Positions 1 through 8,590 of a stretch of 64,000 bases of DNA are shown piece by piece. This stretch comes from Sulfobacillus sp. GTDB taxonomy: Bacteria; Bacillota; Sulfobacillia; Sulfobacillales; Sulfobacillaceae. Every line of letters begins with the position of its first letter. Positions within the stretch are counted from its first letter, which is position 1. Location: NCBI GenBank assembly GCA_027309085.1, contig DAIDDL010000006.1:1-64000 (forward strand), in the 5' to 3' direction. The position numbers and the translations under genes are program-made. The notes beneath the pieces were generated by a model. The model had not been told where the DNA came from. It made no database searches and was given only the letters and a program-made list of their open reading frames with translations.

Positions 1-69
1 GACACCCGCTGGCTATATGCTGGCGGCTTCGGGGCAGGAAGAATCATGAGATCACCAAAGATCACATGA
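1..69 (+). CDS. 3' end of an upstream ORF (partial)
   Basis: Frame 1 is open from the window edge and reads ...WLYAGGFGAGRI... up to a TGA at 67-69. This stop overlaps the ATG of the next ORF as ATGA, the usual sign of translational coupling. Only 22 codons are visible, so no function can be given. Frame 3 is also open upstream of position 66, so this could instead be a chance reading. Confidence 0.25.
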   Translation, partial: DTRWLYAGGFGAGRIMRSPKIT

Positions 70-593
70 TTTATAGCGAGAAAGTCATCACAGACAAACC
101 CGCCGTGGCCAAGAGAATGCGGAATTTCTTCATCTCTCCCGACCCCGAGTACGAAGACTTCTTGACAATCATAGGAGGCGAAAACTGCATGCACGACAAT
201 CACCCGGAGCAAGTCCATACTGCCGCCACGGGGGCCAAGAGTCAATCCATAAAACCCTTGACCGCGGCGATAAAGGAAACCGCCATTTTGTTCAATATAT
301 CCAGGAGCTATGATCCCCAGGGGGATGCCGAAAGCCTGTACGAGGCCACGCATGAGGCATGGGTTCTCGGAAGCAACCGTACCAAAGCCGAACTGGCCAT
401 TGCCGTATATCATGACACAGTCCAAGAAGTATACCAAATTGACAGTTGGTATCCGCTGCCCCAGGATCCCCGCCGTTGGGGATTTAATGGGAAATTGGCA
501 GAGACAGCCGTGCGCGATCAGTATAGAGGGAAGGCCCTGACTTTTTGGAAGGATACCCGGTCTCAAAATCCTGTGCATTATATAAATATATAG
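66..593 (+). CDS. Unidentified protein, possibly 5'-truncated by the window
   Basis: This 175-residue protein has no signal peptide or membrane segment. Its C-terminal half (about 88-175) has the pattern LYEAT..AW......R..AELAIAVY, then EVYQID.WYP, RWGF.GKLA and NPVHYIN. From memory this resembles a small domain seen in many hypothetical proteins (LYEATR..W...R / RWGF.G / NP..YV), some beside nucleases; I cannot name the family with certainty. The ATG at 66 overlaps the stop of an upstream reading frame. The same frame is open to the window edge, so the true start may lie further left. It is one of few plus-strand genes here. Confidence 0.6.
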   Translation: MIYSEKVITDKPAVAKRMRNFFISPDPEYEDFLTIIGGENCMHDNHPEQVHTAATGAKSQSIKPLTAAIKETAILFNISRSYDPQGDAESLYEATHEAWVLGSNRTKAELAIAVYHDTVQEVYQIDSWYPLPQDPRRWGFNGKLAETAVRDQYRGKALTFWKDTRSQNPVHYINI

Positions 594-640
594 TTTTGGA
601 ACCCGGGCCTCCGGGTGGCGCGCTGCGCGCAACCCCTGAT

Positions 641-672
641 CCCAGCCCGACTATTCTTAGCCGAAGGCTGGG
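641..672 (+). terminator. Possible terminator-like inverted repeat
   Basis: CCCAGCC pairs with GGCTGGG across an 18-base loop and is followed by a short GTTTCGT. Two further GC-rich palindromes (ACCCGG/CCGGGT and GCGCGC) lie just before it. The stretch separates the converging plus-strand ORF from the minus-strand aminopeptidase gene. The U-tract is weak, so termination is only a guess. Confidence 0.3.
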
Positions 673-846
673 GTTTCGTCCGGGGGATGCGGTCACACGG
701 TAAGGGCACACTAGATGCGTCGGGAATTCATCGTCAGTCCGCAGGCTTCTAACAAAAAGGATACCTCGGAACGGCCTTGCGTAGCGCCCCTGCCCACCCG
801 CAAAAACTGCCAGCTGAGGCCCAAGGGCGCTGTGCCGCCGGATCGT

Positions 847-1677
847 TCAGTACAGCGGCCGCCCGGAAGCCAAGGCCATCACCGTATAGAATGCCCGGTA
901 GGCTTCGGGCATGGCAGGGGCAGTGAACTGCACGCTGCGGCCGCCGGTCCGCACTGTTCCGGGACAATACAGCGCACGGTCTGCCATGTCTGTCGTCATC
1001 AGGGTCACTTCCAGTGTGACAGGAGATGAGGTGACATAGGGCGACAGCAGGCCGCCATGCCACTTATCCAGAGCTTCATGCACCCCGGCCCGGAGAAGGC
1101 TCGCCGTTTCCGGGCCGCTTGCGAGTTGCGCGGCCCGCCGGTTGGTTGCGGTTTTGACGGTCACAGCCGTAAGCCAGGGAAGCAGGTGCAAAGCTTCCCC
1201 GCAGACCTTGTCATCACCGCTCACGAATCCGACAGGCACCTGGTAATGGCCAGCCATCGCGGCGTTGATGCCAGTCTCCCCCACTTCCACCCCATTGAGG
1301 CGCACCTGGAATATTTCTCCGGAATAGGTGTGGTCCATCACCGCCTGCGGCGTGCCAGCCATGGCATGATAGCCGACAAAGAAGGCGGCGTCGGCTGCCT
1401 CCACCCCTTGTACCATCGACCACGGCTTAGTGCCTCCTGATATCAGCGTGACCCCTGCGGGCATGCTCCCCCAGGACACATTCATCATCCCGTCGTGGGA
1501 GTCATTGACAATAATGCGGGTCACAGCGGGGTCGTCCTGCAAGGCGCCAATCACGGCAAGGACGTCATGCTCGAGAAAACTGAGCGCCTGCGCGTAGCGC
1601 TGCCCTTGAGGCAACAGCTGGTCACGGTCGACAATCCCGCTGATGCCTTCCATATCCACAGAAATCCATGCGATCAT
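847..1677 (-). CDS. M55-family D-aminopeptidase (DppA-like)
   Basis: The protein is 276 residues, the usual length for peptidase family M55. Members are zinc-dependent D-aminopeptidases, such as B. subtilis DppA, that release N-terminal D-amino acids from peptides. The zinc-site pattern is visible: SVDMEGISGI near the N-terminus (D8, E10), NDSHDGMMN (H61), GYHAMAG (H104) and a conserved Glu near residue 133. It starts three bases after the PIG-L deacetylase gene ends, so the two are cotranscribed. Together they suggest turnover of cell-wall or amino-sugar/peptide material. No dipeptide transporter is attached, unlike the B. subtilis dpp operon. Confidence 0.9.
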   Translation of the reverse strand: MIAWISVDMEGISGIVDRDQLLPQGQRYAQALSFLEHDVLAVIGALQDDPAVTRIIVNDSHDGMMNVSWGSMPAGVTLISGGTKPWSMVQGVEAADAAFFVGYHAMAGTPQAVMDHTYSGEIFQVRLNGVEVGETGINAAMAGHYQVPVGFVSGDDKVCGEALHLLPWLTAVTVKTATNRRAAQLASGPETASLLRAGVHEALDKWHGGLLSPYVTSSPVTLEVTLMTTDMADRALYCPGTVRTGGRSVQFTAPAMPEAYRAFYTVMALASGRPLY

Positions 1678-1680
1678 GTT

Positions 1681-2916
1681 CTACACCCTTCCCTGATCCG
1701 TACTGGATACCCACGGCCAAAAGCCAGTCCTGCCTACCATCTTGTTGTTCCGGTAAAACACGACCCCTTTCAGCCATTCGCGCCGGGATTCATTCCGGGT
1801 GGAAGGCCACTTTAGTTCCACGCCGTCTGCTCTCTTGGACAGTGTCAGCCCGGGGTCAGTCTCGCCTTGCCCGCCTGCGTTCCATCCGGAAAACTCCACG
1901 GTCGGGCCGAAGGAGTACACGACGGCCCGCGCTGACCACAATCCGTCCAGTTTCACCGTAATGCCCACCTGGTCAGTACTCTCGCCGTGGCGCCAGTGGC
2001 TCGCCAGTATGCCTGACTCCCGCCGTAACAGCCTGCTCAGGGACTCGGCCCGTGGCTGGGGCCAGTTGGCCTCCCATTCCACCGGCATGGCCACTTGGCG
2101 CCCGAACACTTCAGTTTTGCGGGCGAACGCCAGTAGAAATGGTTTAATCAGCTCTACCTGACTGTCATAGCAGAGAAGGGACGCCCTCTTGGCTTCCACT
2201 GCCGCCGGGTCATAGCCGAATTCCTCCCACTGTATCCCCGGATAGGAAATCAGGGCAGCCGGCGCCTCCGAGCGCATTTCCGGACGGTAGGCCAAGGGCA
2301 GCGGCCAGCCATTCCAGTGGACCAAATACCCGAGGTGCGCGGCGTGCTGCGCCCACGGCAGCTGGCGGGCACGGCAGGCCATCAGCGCCAGACTGCCAAA
2401 CGCCGAAGTAGCCCAGTGGTCGGGATGCTGGTCCAAAAGGAGCGGGGTGACGACCCAGTCCGGTTGAATGTCGGCCAGAACTTGGCTCAAAATATTGAGA
2501 AGTTCTGCGCCGGCATAGGGTGTGCGGTACGCGGGGGACTCAATATAGGGAACGCTCGTGCATCCTGTGGTCGGGCTGGCAAAGGGCTCAGCCGCATCAT
2601 AATGCAAAAAGAGATAATCCAGGCCCCCGTCGGGGAATCCCAAAAACGTGACATTCTCCGCTGGCACCCCCAATGCTGCCATCGCCCTCAGCGCTTCAAT
2701 CTGCCTCTCATAGCCCAGATGCACATACTCCTCCGGGCTGACGGTGAGGGAGAGGTAGTAGCGCTCCGCATCCTGGACGAAACCGTCTCCCGAGGTCATG
2801 AGCACCACATGCACATCATATCCCTGGCGCACAGCCTGGTGGATAAATCCCGCCGCGCCCAGAGCCTCATCATCCGGATGAGGGGCAAGAACCACCACCC
2901 TCCGCCTGCCCGCCAT
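1681..2916 (-). CDS. PIG-L / LmbE-family deacetylase with C-terminal extension
   Basis: The N-terminus carries the diagnostic zinc motif APHPDDEALG, and a second His motif (DQHPDH) appears near residue 165. PIG-L family enzymes remove N-acetyl groups from N-acetylglucosamine-type substrates such as GlcNAc-malate, GlcNAc-inositol or chitin oligosaccharides. At 411 residues it is longer than the usual 220-280. The extra C-terminal part (about 270-411) is beta-rich and has no motif I recognise. The start lies directly after the biotin-carrier stop with no clear Shine-Dalgarno, which suggests coupling. The substrate cannot be assigned from sequence. Confidence 0.85.
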   Translation of the reverse strand: MAGRRRVVVLAPHPDDEALGAAGFIHQAVRQGYDVHVVLMTSGDGFVQDAERYYLSLTVSPEEYVHLGYERQIEALRAMAALGVPAENVTFLGFPDGGLDYLFLHYDAAEPFASPTTGCTSVPYIESPAYRTPYAGAELLNILSQVLADIQPDWVVTPLLLDQHPDHWATSAFGSLALMACRARQLPWAQHAAHLGYLVHWNGWPLPLAYRPEMRSEAPAALISYPGIQWEEFGYDPAAVEAKRASLLCYDSQVELIKPFLLAFARKTEVFGRQVAMPVEWEANWPQPRAESLSRLLRRESGILASHWRHGESTDQVGITVKLDGLWSARAVVYSFGPTVEFSGWNAGGQGETDPGLTLSKRADGVELKWPSTRNESRREWLKGVVFYRNNKMVGRTGFWPWVSSTDQGRV

Positions 2917-2917
2917 C

Positions 2918-3316
2918 TTAACGCCCGTCGATAATCAGGAGCACCTGATTCGCATCCACGGCGCTGCCCTTGTGGACCTTCAAACTAGTCACGCGCCCAG
3001 CCACCGGTGAGGTGACCTCATTTTCCATCTTCATGGCCTCAAGAATCACCAGCACCTGCCCGATTTCCACCAGCCCGCCGTCCTCCACCTTCACGTCCAG
3101 AACGGTGCCGGGCAAAGGCGCCTCAATCACTGTCTCTCCATTTTGCAGCACTGCCGCAGCGGGTTTGCGCACCACTTCCGCGTGCACCACCGGTTGAGGT
3201 GCCGGGACATGCTGTGCTGGCGGCTCCGCTAGAGGAGTCCCCTGCGCCTGAATTTCTTCCGCCTCGACTTCATACACTGTGCCATTCACCCGTATCCGAA
3301 ATTTACGCACCGCCAT
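2918..3316 (-). CDS. Biotin carboxyl carrier protein of an acyl-CoA carboxylase/decarboxylase
   Basis: This 132-residue protein ends in a biotinyl domain with the canonical EAMKMEN motif, whose second Lys is biotinylated. An Ala/Pro-rich linker (about 25-60) joins it to an N-terminal segment (FRIRVNGTVYEVEAEEI) typical of methylmalonyl-CoA decarboxylase gamma and oxaloacetate decarboxylase carriers. It lies just downstream of the small subunit and carboxyltransferase genes. No biotin carboxylase gene is visible, so that subunit is either encoded elsewhere or the complex works as a decarboxylase. Confidence 0.9.
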   Translation of the reverse strand: MAVRKFRIRVNGTVYEVEAEEIQAQGTPLAEPPAQHVPAPQPVVHAEVVRKPAAAVLQNGETVIEAPLPGTVLDVKVEDGGLVEIGQVLVILEAMKMENEVTSPVAGRVTSLKVHKGSAVDANQVLLIIDGR

Positions 3317-3360
3317 ACACTACCTCCTCCAAAATGAAAGCGCGCACTGATGCGGCCTGT

Positions 3361-3507
3361 TTACCAGCCAATCCACCGCCACTCAGACGGCGCTGGCCAC
3401 ACTTCACGGACTTTGATGGAGACTCCGGGCCCCAGGGTCGGGTCTGCCATCAGCACGGCGGCCATAAGGGCCGCGATAATTTCTTCTGACAGTGGTGTTT
3501 CCGGCAT
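3361..3507 (-). CDS. Small acyl-CoA carboxylase subunit, epsilon/delta-like (48 aa)
   Basis: This ORF is too short for the track. It has a strong AGGAGGG seven bases before its ATG and sits between the carboxyltransferase and carrier genes. It begins with PLSEEIIAALMAAVLMAD and ends SEWRWIGW. That helical start and Trp-rich tail resemble the short epsilon (AccE/PccE) or MmdD-type subunits found beside carboxyltransferases in actinobacteria and clostridia. Those subunits stabilise the carboxylase complex. The assignment rests on position, size and overall pattern, not on a catalytic motif. Confidence 0.7.
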   Translation of the reverse strand: MPETPLSEEIIAALMAAVLMADPTLGPGVSIKVREVWPAPSEWRWIGW

Positions 3508-3527
3508 TTCTCACCCTCCTGCGCCCC

Positions 3528-5078
3528 TCAGAGCGGAATATTTCCGTGCCGCTTATGGGGGCGGTCATCCCGCTTATTAGCGAGGGCCATGAGAGCCTGC
3601 GCAATGTGAGCCCGGGTCTGCGACGGCTCGATCACCGAATCCACAAAACCGCGGGCAGCGGCCACGTAGGGATTCGCAAATTCCTCCCGGTACTCATCAG
3701 CCTTAGCCCGGCGCATGGCCGCAGGGTCCTCGGCGGCGCTGATCGCGTCTTTGAATATGATGTTGGCTGCGCCCTCAGGCCCCATCACTGCTATTTCTGC
3801 AGTGGGCCAGGCAAAAACCCAATCCGCGCCTAAAGACCGGCTGCACATCGCCAGGTACGCCCCGCCATAGGCCTTGCGCAAGATCACCGTCACCTTCGGC
3901 ACTGTCGCTTCGGCATAGGCGTACAGCACTTTGGCTCCGTGGCGGATGATGCCGCCAAATTCCTGGGAAGTTCCGGGGAGGTACCCGGGAGTGTCCACAA
4001 ACGTGATCAGGGGAATATTGAAACTGTCGCACAGCCGCACAAAGCGCGCCAGCTTGTCTGAGGCGTTGATATCCATCGTCCCGGCCAAAATGCGGGGCTG
4101 ATTGGCGGCCACCCCGACGGCATGCCCCCCGATGCGCGCGAATCCCACCACCATATTCTCGGCGTATCCCCGCTGCACTTCCAAAAAAGACTGCCGGTCA
4201 ACAGTCGTCTCGATAACCTTTTTCACGTCATAAGGTTTGTTGGAATCCACGGGCACAGCTTGGTTCAAACTGGCTTCGGCCCGGTCCAAGGGATCGCCGG
4301 AATCCATCACCGGCGGCAACTCCCGGTTATTGTTAGGCAGGTAACCCAGAATCTTGCGGACGAGCTGCAACGCTTCCCCATCACTTCCGGCTGACATATG
4401 GGCCACTCCAGACTTCCCAATTTGCGCCGCGGCGCCGCCAATCTGCTCACCGGTCACATTTTCACCGGTCACAGTCTTGATAACCTGGGGGCCGGTAATA
4501 AACATCTGGCCCGTATGCTCCACCATGACGATCAGGTCCGTTAAGGCTGGCGAGTATACCGCGCCGCCCGCGCTCGGCCCCATGATCACTGTAATCTGCG
4601 GGATCACGCCTGACGACCAGGTATTCCGCTTGAAAATTTCCCCGTACCCGGAAAGGGCATCGACCCCCTCCTGAATTCTCGCCCCGCCTGAGTCATTAAG
4701 TCCAATAATGGGCGCTCCCGTTTTCAGAGCGAGATCCTGAAGGCGCACTATTTTCTGGGCATGCATCTCTCCCAAGGACCCTCCCGAGGAGGTGAAGTCC
4801 TGAGAAAAGACGTAGACCAGGCGTCCATCAATGCGGCCCGCGCCCGTGACCACCGCGTCCGCCGGAATTTCCGCCTGGTCCATCCCAAATGCCCGCGACC
4901 GGTGCCGGACATGGGCTCCAATCTCTTCGAACGTGCCCGCATCAAGCAATGCCGCCACCCGCTCGCGGGCGGTCATTTTTCCGAGAGAGTGCTGCCGCGC
5001 AATCCGTGCCGGCCCACCCATTTCCTCGACAGCCGCCTGCCGGCGCTGAAGCTCGTGCAAGGGTTCCTTGTCCACCAA
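3528..5078 (-). CDS. Acyl-CoA carboxyltransferase (propionyl-/methylmalonyl-CoA type)
   Basis: At 516 residues this matches PccB/MmdA length. It begins MVDKEPLHELQRRQAAVEE and has the two crotonase-like halves of the family. The oxyanion-hole glycines appear in GASVGGAVYSPAL-type sequence near 150 (GPSAGGAVYSPAL) and in RKAYGGAYLAM near 405. Such proteins transfer carboxyl groups between biotin and propionyl-, acetyl- or methylmalonyl-CoA. With the neighbouring carrier and small subunit it forms one complex. Substrate specificity (PccB versus MmdA) is not decidable here; no sodium-pump beta subunit is present, which favours a carboxylase. Confidence 0.9.
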   Translation of the reverse strand: MVDKEPLHELQRRQAAVEEMGGPARIARQHSLGKMTARERVAALLDAGTFEEIGAHVRHRSRAFGMDQAEIPADAVVTGAGRIDGRLVYVFSQDFTSSGGSLGEMHAQKIVRLQDLALKTGAPIIGLNDSGGARIQEGVDALSGYGEIFKRNTWSSGVIPQITVIMGPSAGGAVYSPALTDLIVMVEHTGQMFITGPQVIKTVTGENVTGEQIGGAAAQIGKSGVAHMSAGSDGEALQLVRKILGYLPNNNRELPPVMDSGDPLDRAEASLNQAVPVDSNKPYDVKKVIETTVDRQSFLEVQRGYAENMVVGFARIGGHAVGVAANQPRILAGTMDINASDKLARFVRLCDSFNIPLITFVDTPGYLPGTSQEFGGIIRHGAKVLYAYAEATVPKVTVILRKAYGGAYLAMCSRSLGADWVFAWPTAEIAVMGPEGAANIIFKDAISAAEDPAAMRRAKADEYREEFANPYVAAARGFVDSVIEPSQTRAHIAQALMALANKRDDRPHKRHGNIPL

Positions 5079-5119
5079 AAAGCCTCCTGAAATGGGGGTC
5101 CCTCCCGGGACCCCGCGGT

Positions 5120-6373
5120 TTACTTCAGCCAGCCCCGGTAACGCATAGCCTGGGCGATGCGCTCGACAGCCACCAAGTAGGCCGCCTTGCGCAGCGTAAC
5201 CCCAAAGCGCTCATGCATCGTGTGCATGTCGGCCATGGCCCGCGACATATACTCCTCGAGCCTCTGATTCACTTCCTGCTCGCTCCAGTAGAACCGGGTC
5301 TGATTCTGCACCCACTCAAAGTACGAGACAGTGACCCCGCCGGAGTTTCCCAACACATCCGGAATCACCATGATGCCTTTGTCAAAGAGAATCCGGTCGG
5401 CTTCTGGCGTCGTCGGCCCGTTAGCGCCTTCGCCGACGATGCGGGCGCGGATATTGGGGGCGTTGTCCGCGGTAATCTGGTTTTCCAAAGCAGCCGGAAA
5501 CAGGATATCCACCGGCAGTTCCAGGAGGTCCTCATTGGAAATGGGCTCGGCATGCGGGTATCCGGCCAATCGCCGGTTGACTCTCTTATATTCTAATAGG
5601 TCAGGAATATTTATTCCGTCAGAATTATAAAGGCCCCCGTCCTTGTCGGAAATGGCTACCACACTGGCCCCCATATCAAATGCGATTTCAGAGGCCACAG
5701 AGCCCACATTGCCAAAACCCTGAATAGCAATGCGGCTGGCGCTGAAGTCGATCCCCAGTTCAGTAGCGAGCTGCTTGGTCGCAAATACCAGGCCCCGGCC
5801 CGTCGCGGCGACCCTGCCCTCCGACCCGCCGATGACCAGCGGCTTGCCCGTGATCAAGCCAAATGTATTCTCTCCCCGGATGCGGGAATATTCATCCACC
5901 ATCCATGCCATAATCTGCGGGTTGGTCGATACATCTGGGGCCGGAATGTCCTTGTCAGGCCCGATCACCAAGCTGACGGCGCGGATATATTCCCGGCTGA
6001 GGCGTTCAATCTCTTGTTCCGACAACTGGTCCACATCGCAGGCGATGCCGCCCTTGGCCCCGCCATAAGGGAGTTTGAGCAGAGCGCACTTGACGCTCAT
6101 CCACATGGACAGCGCTTTGACTTCATCCATATTGACGGCCGTGTGGAACCGCAGGCCGCCTTTGGTGGGCCCTAACGCATCGTTGTGCTGCACGCGGTAG
6201 CCGTTGAACACCTGCAAATTGCCATCATCCCGAATAAAAGGGACTGCCACCTCGAATGACCGGAGTGGCTGTTTGAGAATCTCATAAACTGCTGGTTCTA
6301 GTCCGAGGGTATCCACTGCTTCTTTGAACGCCTGTTGTGCCCGCAAGTACGGGTTAAGTGACGAATCCGCCAC
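5120..6373 (-). CDS. Glu/Leu/Phe/Val dehydrogenase (glutamate dehydrogenase)
   Basis: The protein has 417 residues, as expected for the 45-kDa hexameric catabolic class. The substrate-binding GGAKGGI motif with the catalytic Lys lies near residue 110, and the Rossmann motif GFGNVGS near 220. The enzyme interconverts glutamate and 2-oxoglutarate with reduction of NAD(P). It stands alone, with a short AT-rich gap after yajC. The best guess is an NAD-linked RocG/GudB-like glutamate dehydrogenase, since leucine or valine dehydrogenases are usually about 365 residues long. Confidence 0.92.
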   Translation of the reverse strand: MADSSLNPYLRAQQAFKEAVDTLGLEPAVYEILKQPLRSFEVAVPFIRDDGNLQVFNGYRVQHNDALGPTKGGLRFHTAVNMDEVKALSMWMSVKCALLKLPYGGAKGGIACDVDQLSEQEIERLSREYIRAVSLVIGPDKDIPAPDVSTNPQIMAWMVDEYSRIRGENTFGLITGKPLVIGGSEGRVAATGRGLVFATKQLATELGIDFSASRIAIQGFGNVGSVASEIAFDMGASVVAISDKDGGLYNSDGINIPDLLEYKRVNRRLAGYPHAEPISNEDLLELPVDILFPAALENQITADNAPNIRARIVGEGANGPTTPEADRILFDKGIMVIPDVLGNSGGVTVSYFEWVQNQTRFYWSEQEVNQRLEEYMSRAMADMHTMHERFGVTLRKAAYLVAVERIAQAMRYRGWLK

Positions 6374-6466
6374 TGTTTCCGCCTCCCCAAGTGTGTCTCA
6401 TCGAACCCGGCATGGTCCCGAATTCGCCCGTATTATAGCACACCCCAGAAAGAAAACCGGAATTGT

Positions 6467-6691
6467 TCAGGACTCCTGATATTTTCCGCCGATTCCCGTC
6501 TTAAGGACCTTGATCCGCACGTCATCAGAGATTTTCAGCACCAGCACCTTGTCCTCTACCTGCACCACTGTGCCAATCACACCCCCAACCGTAACCACCT
6601 GGTCACCCTTTTGCAGACTGCTCTGCAGCTTCTGGCGATTTTTCTGGTTTCTCGACTGCTGCATGAACATCCAGACAGTCATTCCAATCAA
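6467..6691 (-). CDS. yajC: Preprotein translocase subunit YajC (start unresolved)
   Basis: YajC is a small membrane protein that associates with SecDF and the SecYEG translocase. The conserved cytosolic part is clear: QSRNQKNRQKLQSSLQKGDQ, then VVTVGGVIGTV. The given TTG start would cut the N-terminal membrane helix in half. In the same frame upstream, LYWLFFAVLIGMTVW completes the helix, but between it and an in-frame TGA at 6755-6757 there is no ATG or GTG, only CTG (6715) and ATT. The true start is therefore probably a rare codon. The usual neighbours queA and tgt are missing. Confidence 0.8.
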   Translation of the reverse strand: MIGMTVWMFMQQSRNQKNRQKLQSSLQKGDQVVTVGGVIGTVVQVEDKVLVLKISDDVRIKVLKTGIGGKYQES

Positions 6692-6822
6692 GACTGCGAA
6701 AAATAGCCAGTACAGTGCGCTAGTCCCGTGTGTGTGCGTAACAATCTCCCCATTTCATACCAAATTCTACTGCCCCTATTGTTGCAGATTTGCCACGCCA
6801 TCCGCAAGTGCAAGGGGAGGCT

Positions 6823-7818
6823 TTAGCCCCGTAATTTCTTAGCCCTGCCCGGCGGGCCCGGCACCTTGCCCGGCCGGGGCGAGGGCGCCACACCGAGCGG
6901 CCGCGCGTGGTGGGCCTTGGGGACAATGTTCGAGACGCTCTGCACCATGCCGGCCGGGCCCCGCGGACGCACTGGGGCAGGCCCCGCTGGCGCCAGCCGG
7001 GAGCGGGCCGCAGGCCTTGGGGGATAATGGGGGGCCAGGGGGTGCGCCTGGGCCAGCTTCGCCTTGCGCCCCGGCGGGGCGGCGGGGATGCGGGGGAGGA
7101 CGGGTTCCACCAAAGTAGACAGCGGCGCGGCTTGGGGCAGTGCCGCTGATTCATGCCCTTCCCCGTCCGGATGGCTCTCCCTCCACAAAAGAGACCGCCC
7201 GATGGTGTCAGGGTCAGCGGCTACTTGGTGCAGGGGGTGGGAGCTGATCACAGACAGCACCACCAGCTTGCCGCGCCAGTCTCCGTGCTGACGCAAAAAC
7301 TGCCGCTCGGCAGCCGACACCCGCTCAAACCACTTTTGCTGGCCCCGTCCCCGAAAGGCTGCCGCCAGCACAATGAACGGGTGGCGCAAGGACAGGTAGC
7401 CGTCTGTTTTGGCCTGGGCCGTCAGGTCCGTGACCGCTTGCGCAACAGGCATCCCGTCTACGGGCAGCTGGTCCAACAGTGCCCGGCCCGCAGGATCCTT
7501 GCCGGAGGCCTGAATCACCGCCGGCTGCTTTCCCCCAACCACCAGGCTGATGCTGGGATTGATATCCAGGCTGACCACGGCGCTGGCCCTGGGTCCCGGA
7601 CCCATTCCCAAAAGATTGGCGCAAAGCAGGAGAACCGCAGCGCCCGATATCCACCCCGCAGCGCTTGGGGGCATGGCAGGCACGGAACATTCCTGTCCCA
7701 CAGCCAAATCTCCTGTTGGCATCCTGACCCGCCTGAACTGGCCGCCCGGCAGAAGCAGAGTGGCATGGCGCCTCTCCACCCCGATGACCAGGGCGCGCCC
7801 CTCCCTCGACTTATTCAT
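6823..7818 (-). CDS. rsgI: RsgI-type anti-sigma factor
   Basis: Residues 1-45 (MNKSREGRALVIGVERRHATL...) match the RsgI N-terminal domain that binds SigI. A membrane segment follows near 60-75, and then the periplasmic VVSLDINPSISL motif, where RsgI proteins undergo autocleavage. The C-terminal 110 residues are Pro/Arg/Ala-rich and basic, and probably lie outside the cell. I chose the ATG that overlaps the sigI stop (ATGAATAA) rather than the longer track start. RsgI holds SigI at the membrane until a heat or cell-wall signal arrives. Confidence 0.85.
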   Translation of the reverse strand: MNKSREGRALVIGVERRHATLLLPGGQFRRVRMPTGDLAVGQECSVPAMPPSAAGWISGAAVLLLCANLLGMGPGPRASAVVSLDINPSISLVVGGKQPAVIQASGKDPAGRALLDQLPVDGMPVAQAVTDLTAQAKTDGYLSLRHPFIVLAAAFRGRGQQKWFERVSAAERQFLRQHGDWRGKLVVLSVISSHPLHQVAADPDTIGRSLLWRESHPDGEGHESAALPQAAPLSTLVEPVLPRIPAAPPGRKAKLAQAHPLAPHYPPRPAARSRLAPAGPAPVRPRGPAGMVQSVSNIVPKAHHARPLGVAPSPRPGKVPGPPGRAKKLRG

Positions 7819-8554
7819 CTGATAACCGCTCCCGCACATAAGTCTGCAAATAAGGCAAGTCGGAAAGCAAAATCACCGCGACCGCTATAATATACTTTCG
7901 GTGGCGCTCGACCACTTTGCGGCTGATTCCCGGTTCCCGGCAAAGATCTTTCAGCGGCAGCGCCTTTTTGTCCCATAAATGTTCACGGTAGCGGGGAGTG
8001 CTGGCAATCAGCCGGCTGATCTGTAGCGCCCGCTCGCGGGCGTCTTGGTGCCGGGGGGAGATTTTCGGCAAATCTTCAAAACGGATGGCAAAGCTGTTCA
8101 GCAACTCCCGGAATTCGCTGATTTCCTGAATGCGGGCCTCATTGGACTGCTTGTCCCGCCACCTGATGTGCGCCATCAGGTCGACTTGCGCATGCAGGAG
8201 GTGGCCGGGCTGATCTTCTGTTTCCAGTTCGCTTAGGGGAATCTCCCTCTGTGCTGGCGCCTGACGGCGGAAATAATCGATCAGCCGCCGCTTGATCACC
8301 GTCTGCGCAAACGCCAGAAAACTGCCTTTAGCCCCGTTATAGGAGTCGATGGCTTCGTTGAAGGCCAGCAGCGCGACAGAGATCTCCTCGTCGGCTCCCG
8401 GCTGCAGGTAACGTCCAGCCGACCGGCTGGCAGCTTTCAAAATAAAGGGCATAAACTGCCCGATCAGTTGGTCGCGGGCGGAATGATCTCCGCTTTGGGC
8501 GAGCACGAGAAGCGGCAGAGGGCCGCCGGCCTCGGGTCCAATGCGCAGTCCCAC
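7811..8554 (-). CDS. sigI: RNA polymerase sigma factor SigI
   Basis: The 247-residue protein carries the sigma-70 region 2 core (ARDQLIGQFMPFILKAASR, then EEISVALLAFNEAIDSY and RRLIDYFRR) and a C-terminal SigI-type DNA-binding part (LPLKDLCREPGISRKVVERHRKYI). SigI directs transcription of heat-shock and cell-wall or polysaccharide-degradation genes in Bacillus and clostridia. The GTG start follows a GGGAGGCGAGG. Its stop overlaps the rsgI start, the standard sigI-rsgI arrangement. Confidence 0.88.
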   Translation of the reverse strand: MGLRIGPEAGGPLPLLVLAQSGDHSARDQLIGQFMPFILKAASRSAGRYLQPGADEEISVALLAFNEAIDSYNGAKGSFLAFAQTVIKRRLIDYFRRQAPAQREIPLSELETEDQPGHLLHAQVDLMAHIRWRDKQSNEARIQEISEFRELLNSFAIRFEDLPKISPRHQDARERALQISRLIASTPRYREHLWDKKALPLKDLCREPGISRKVVERHRKYIIAVAVILLSDLPYLQTYVRERLSDE

Positions 8555-8590
8555 AGCCTCGCCTCCCTTTTCGAACGGTCTCGGTCGTGT

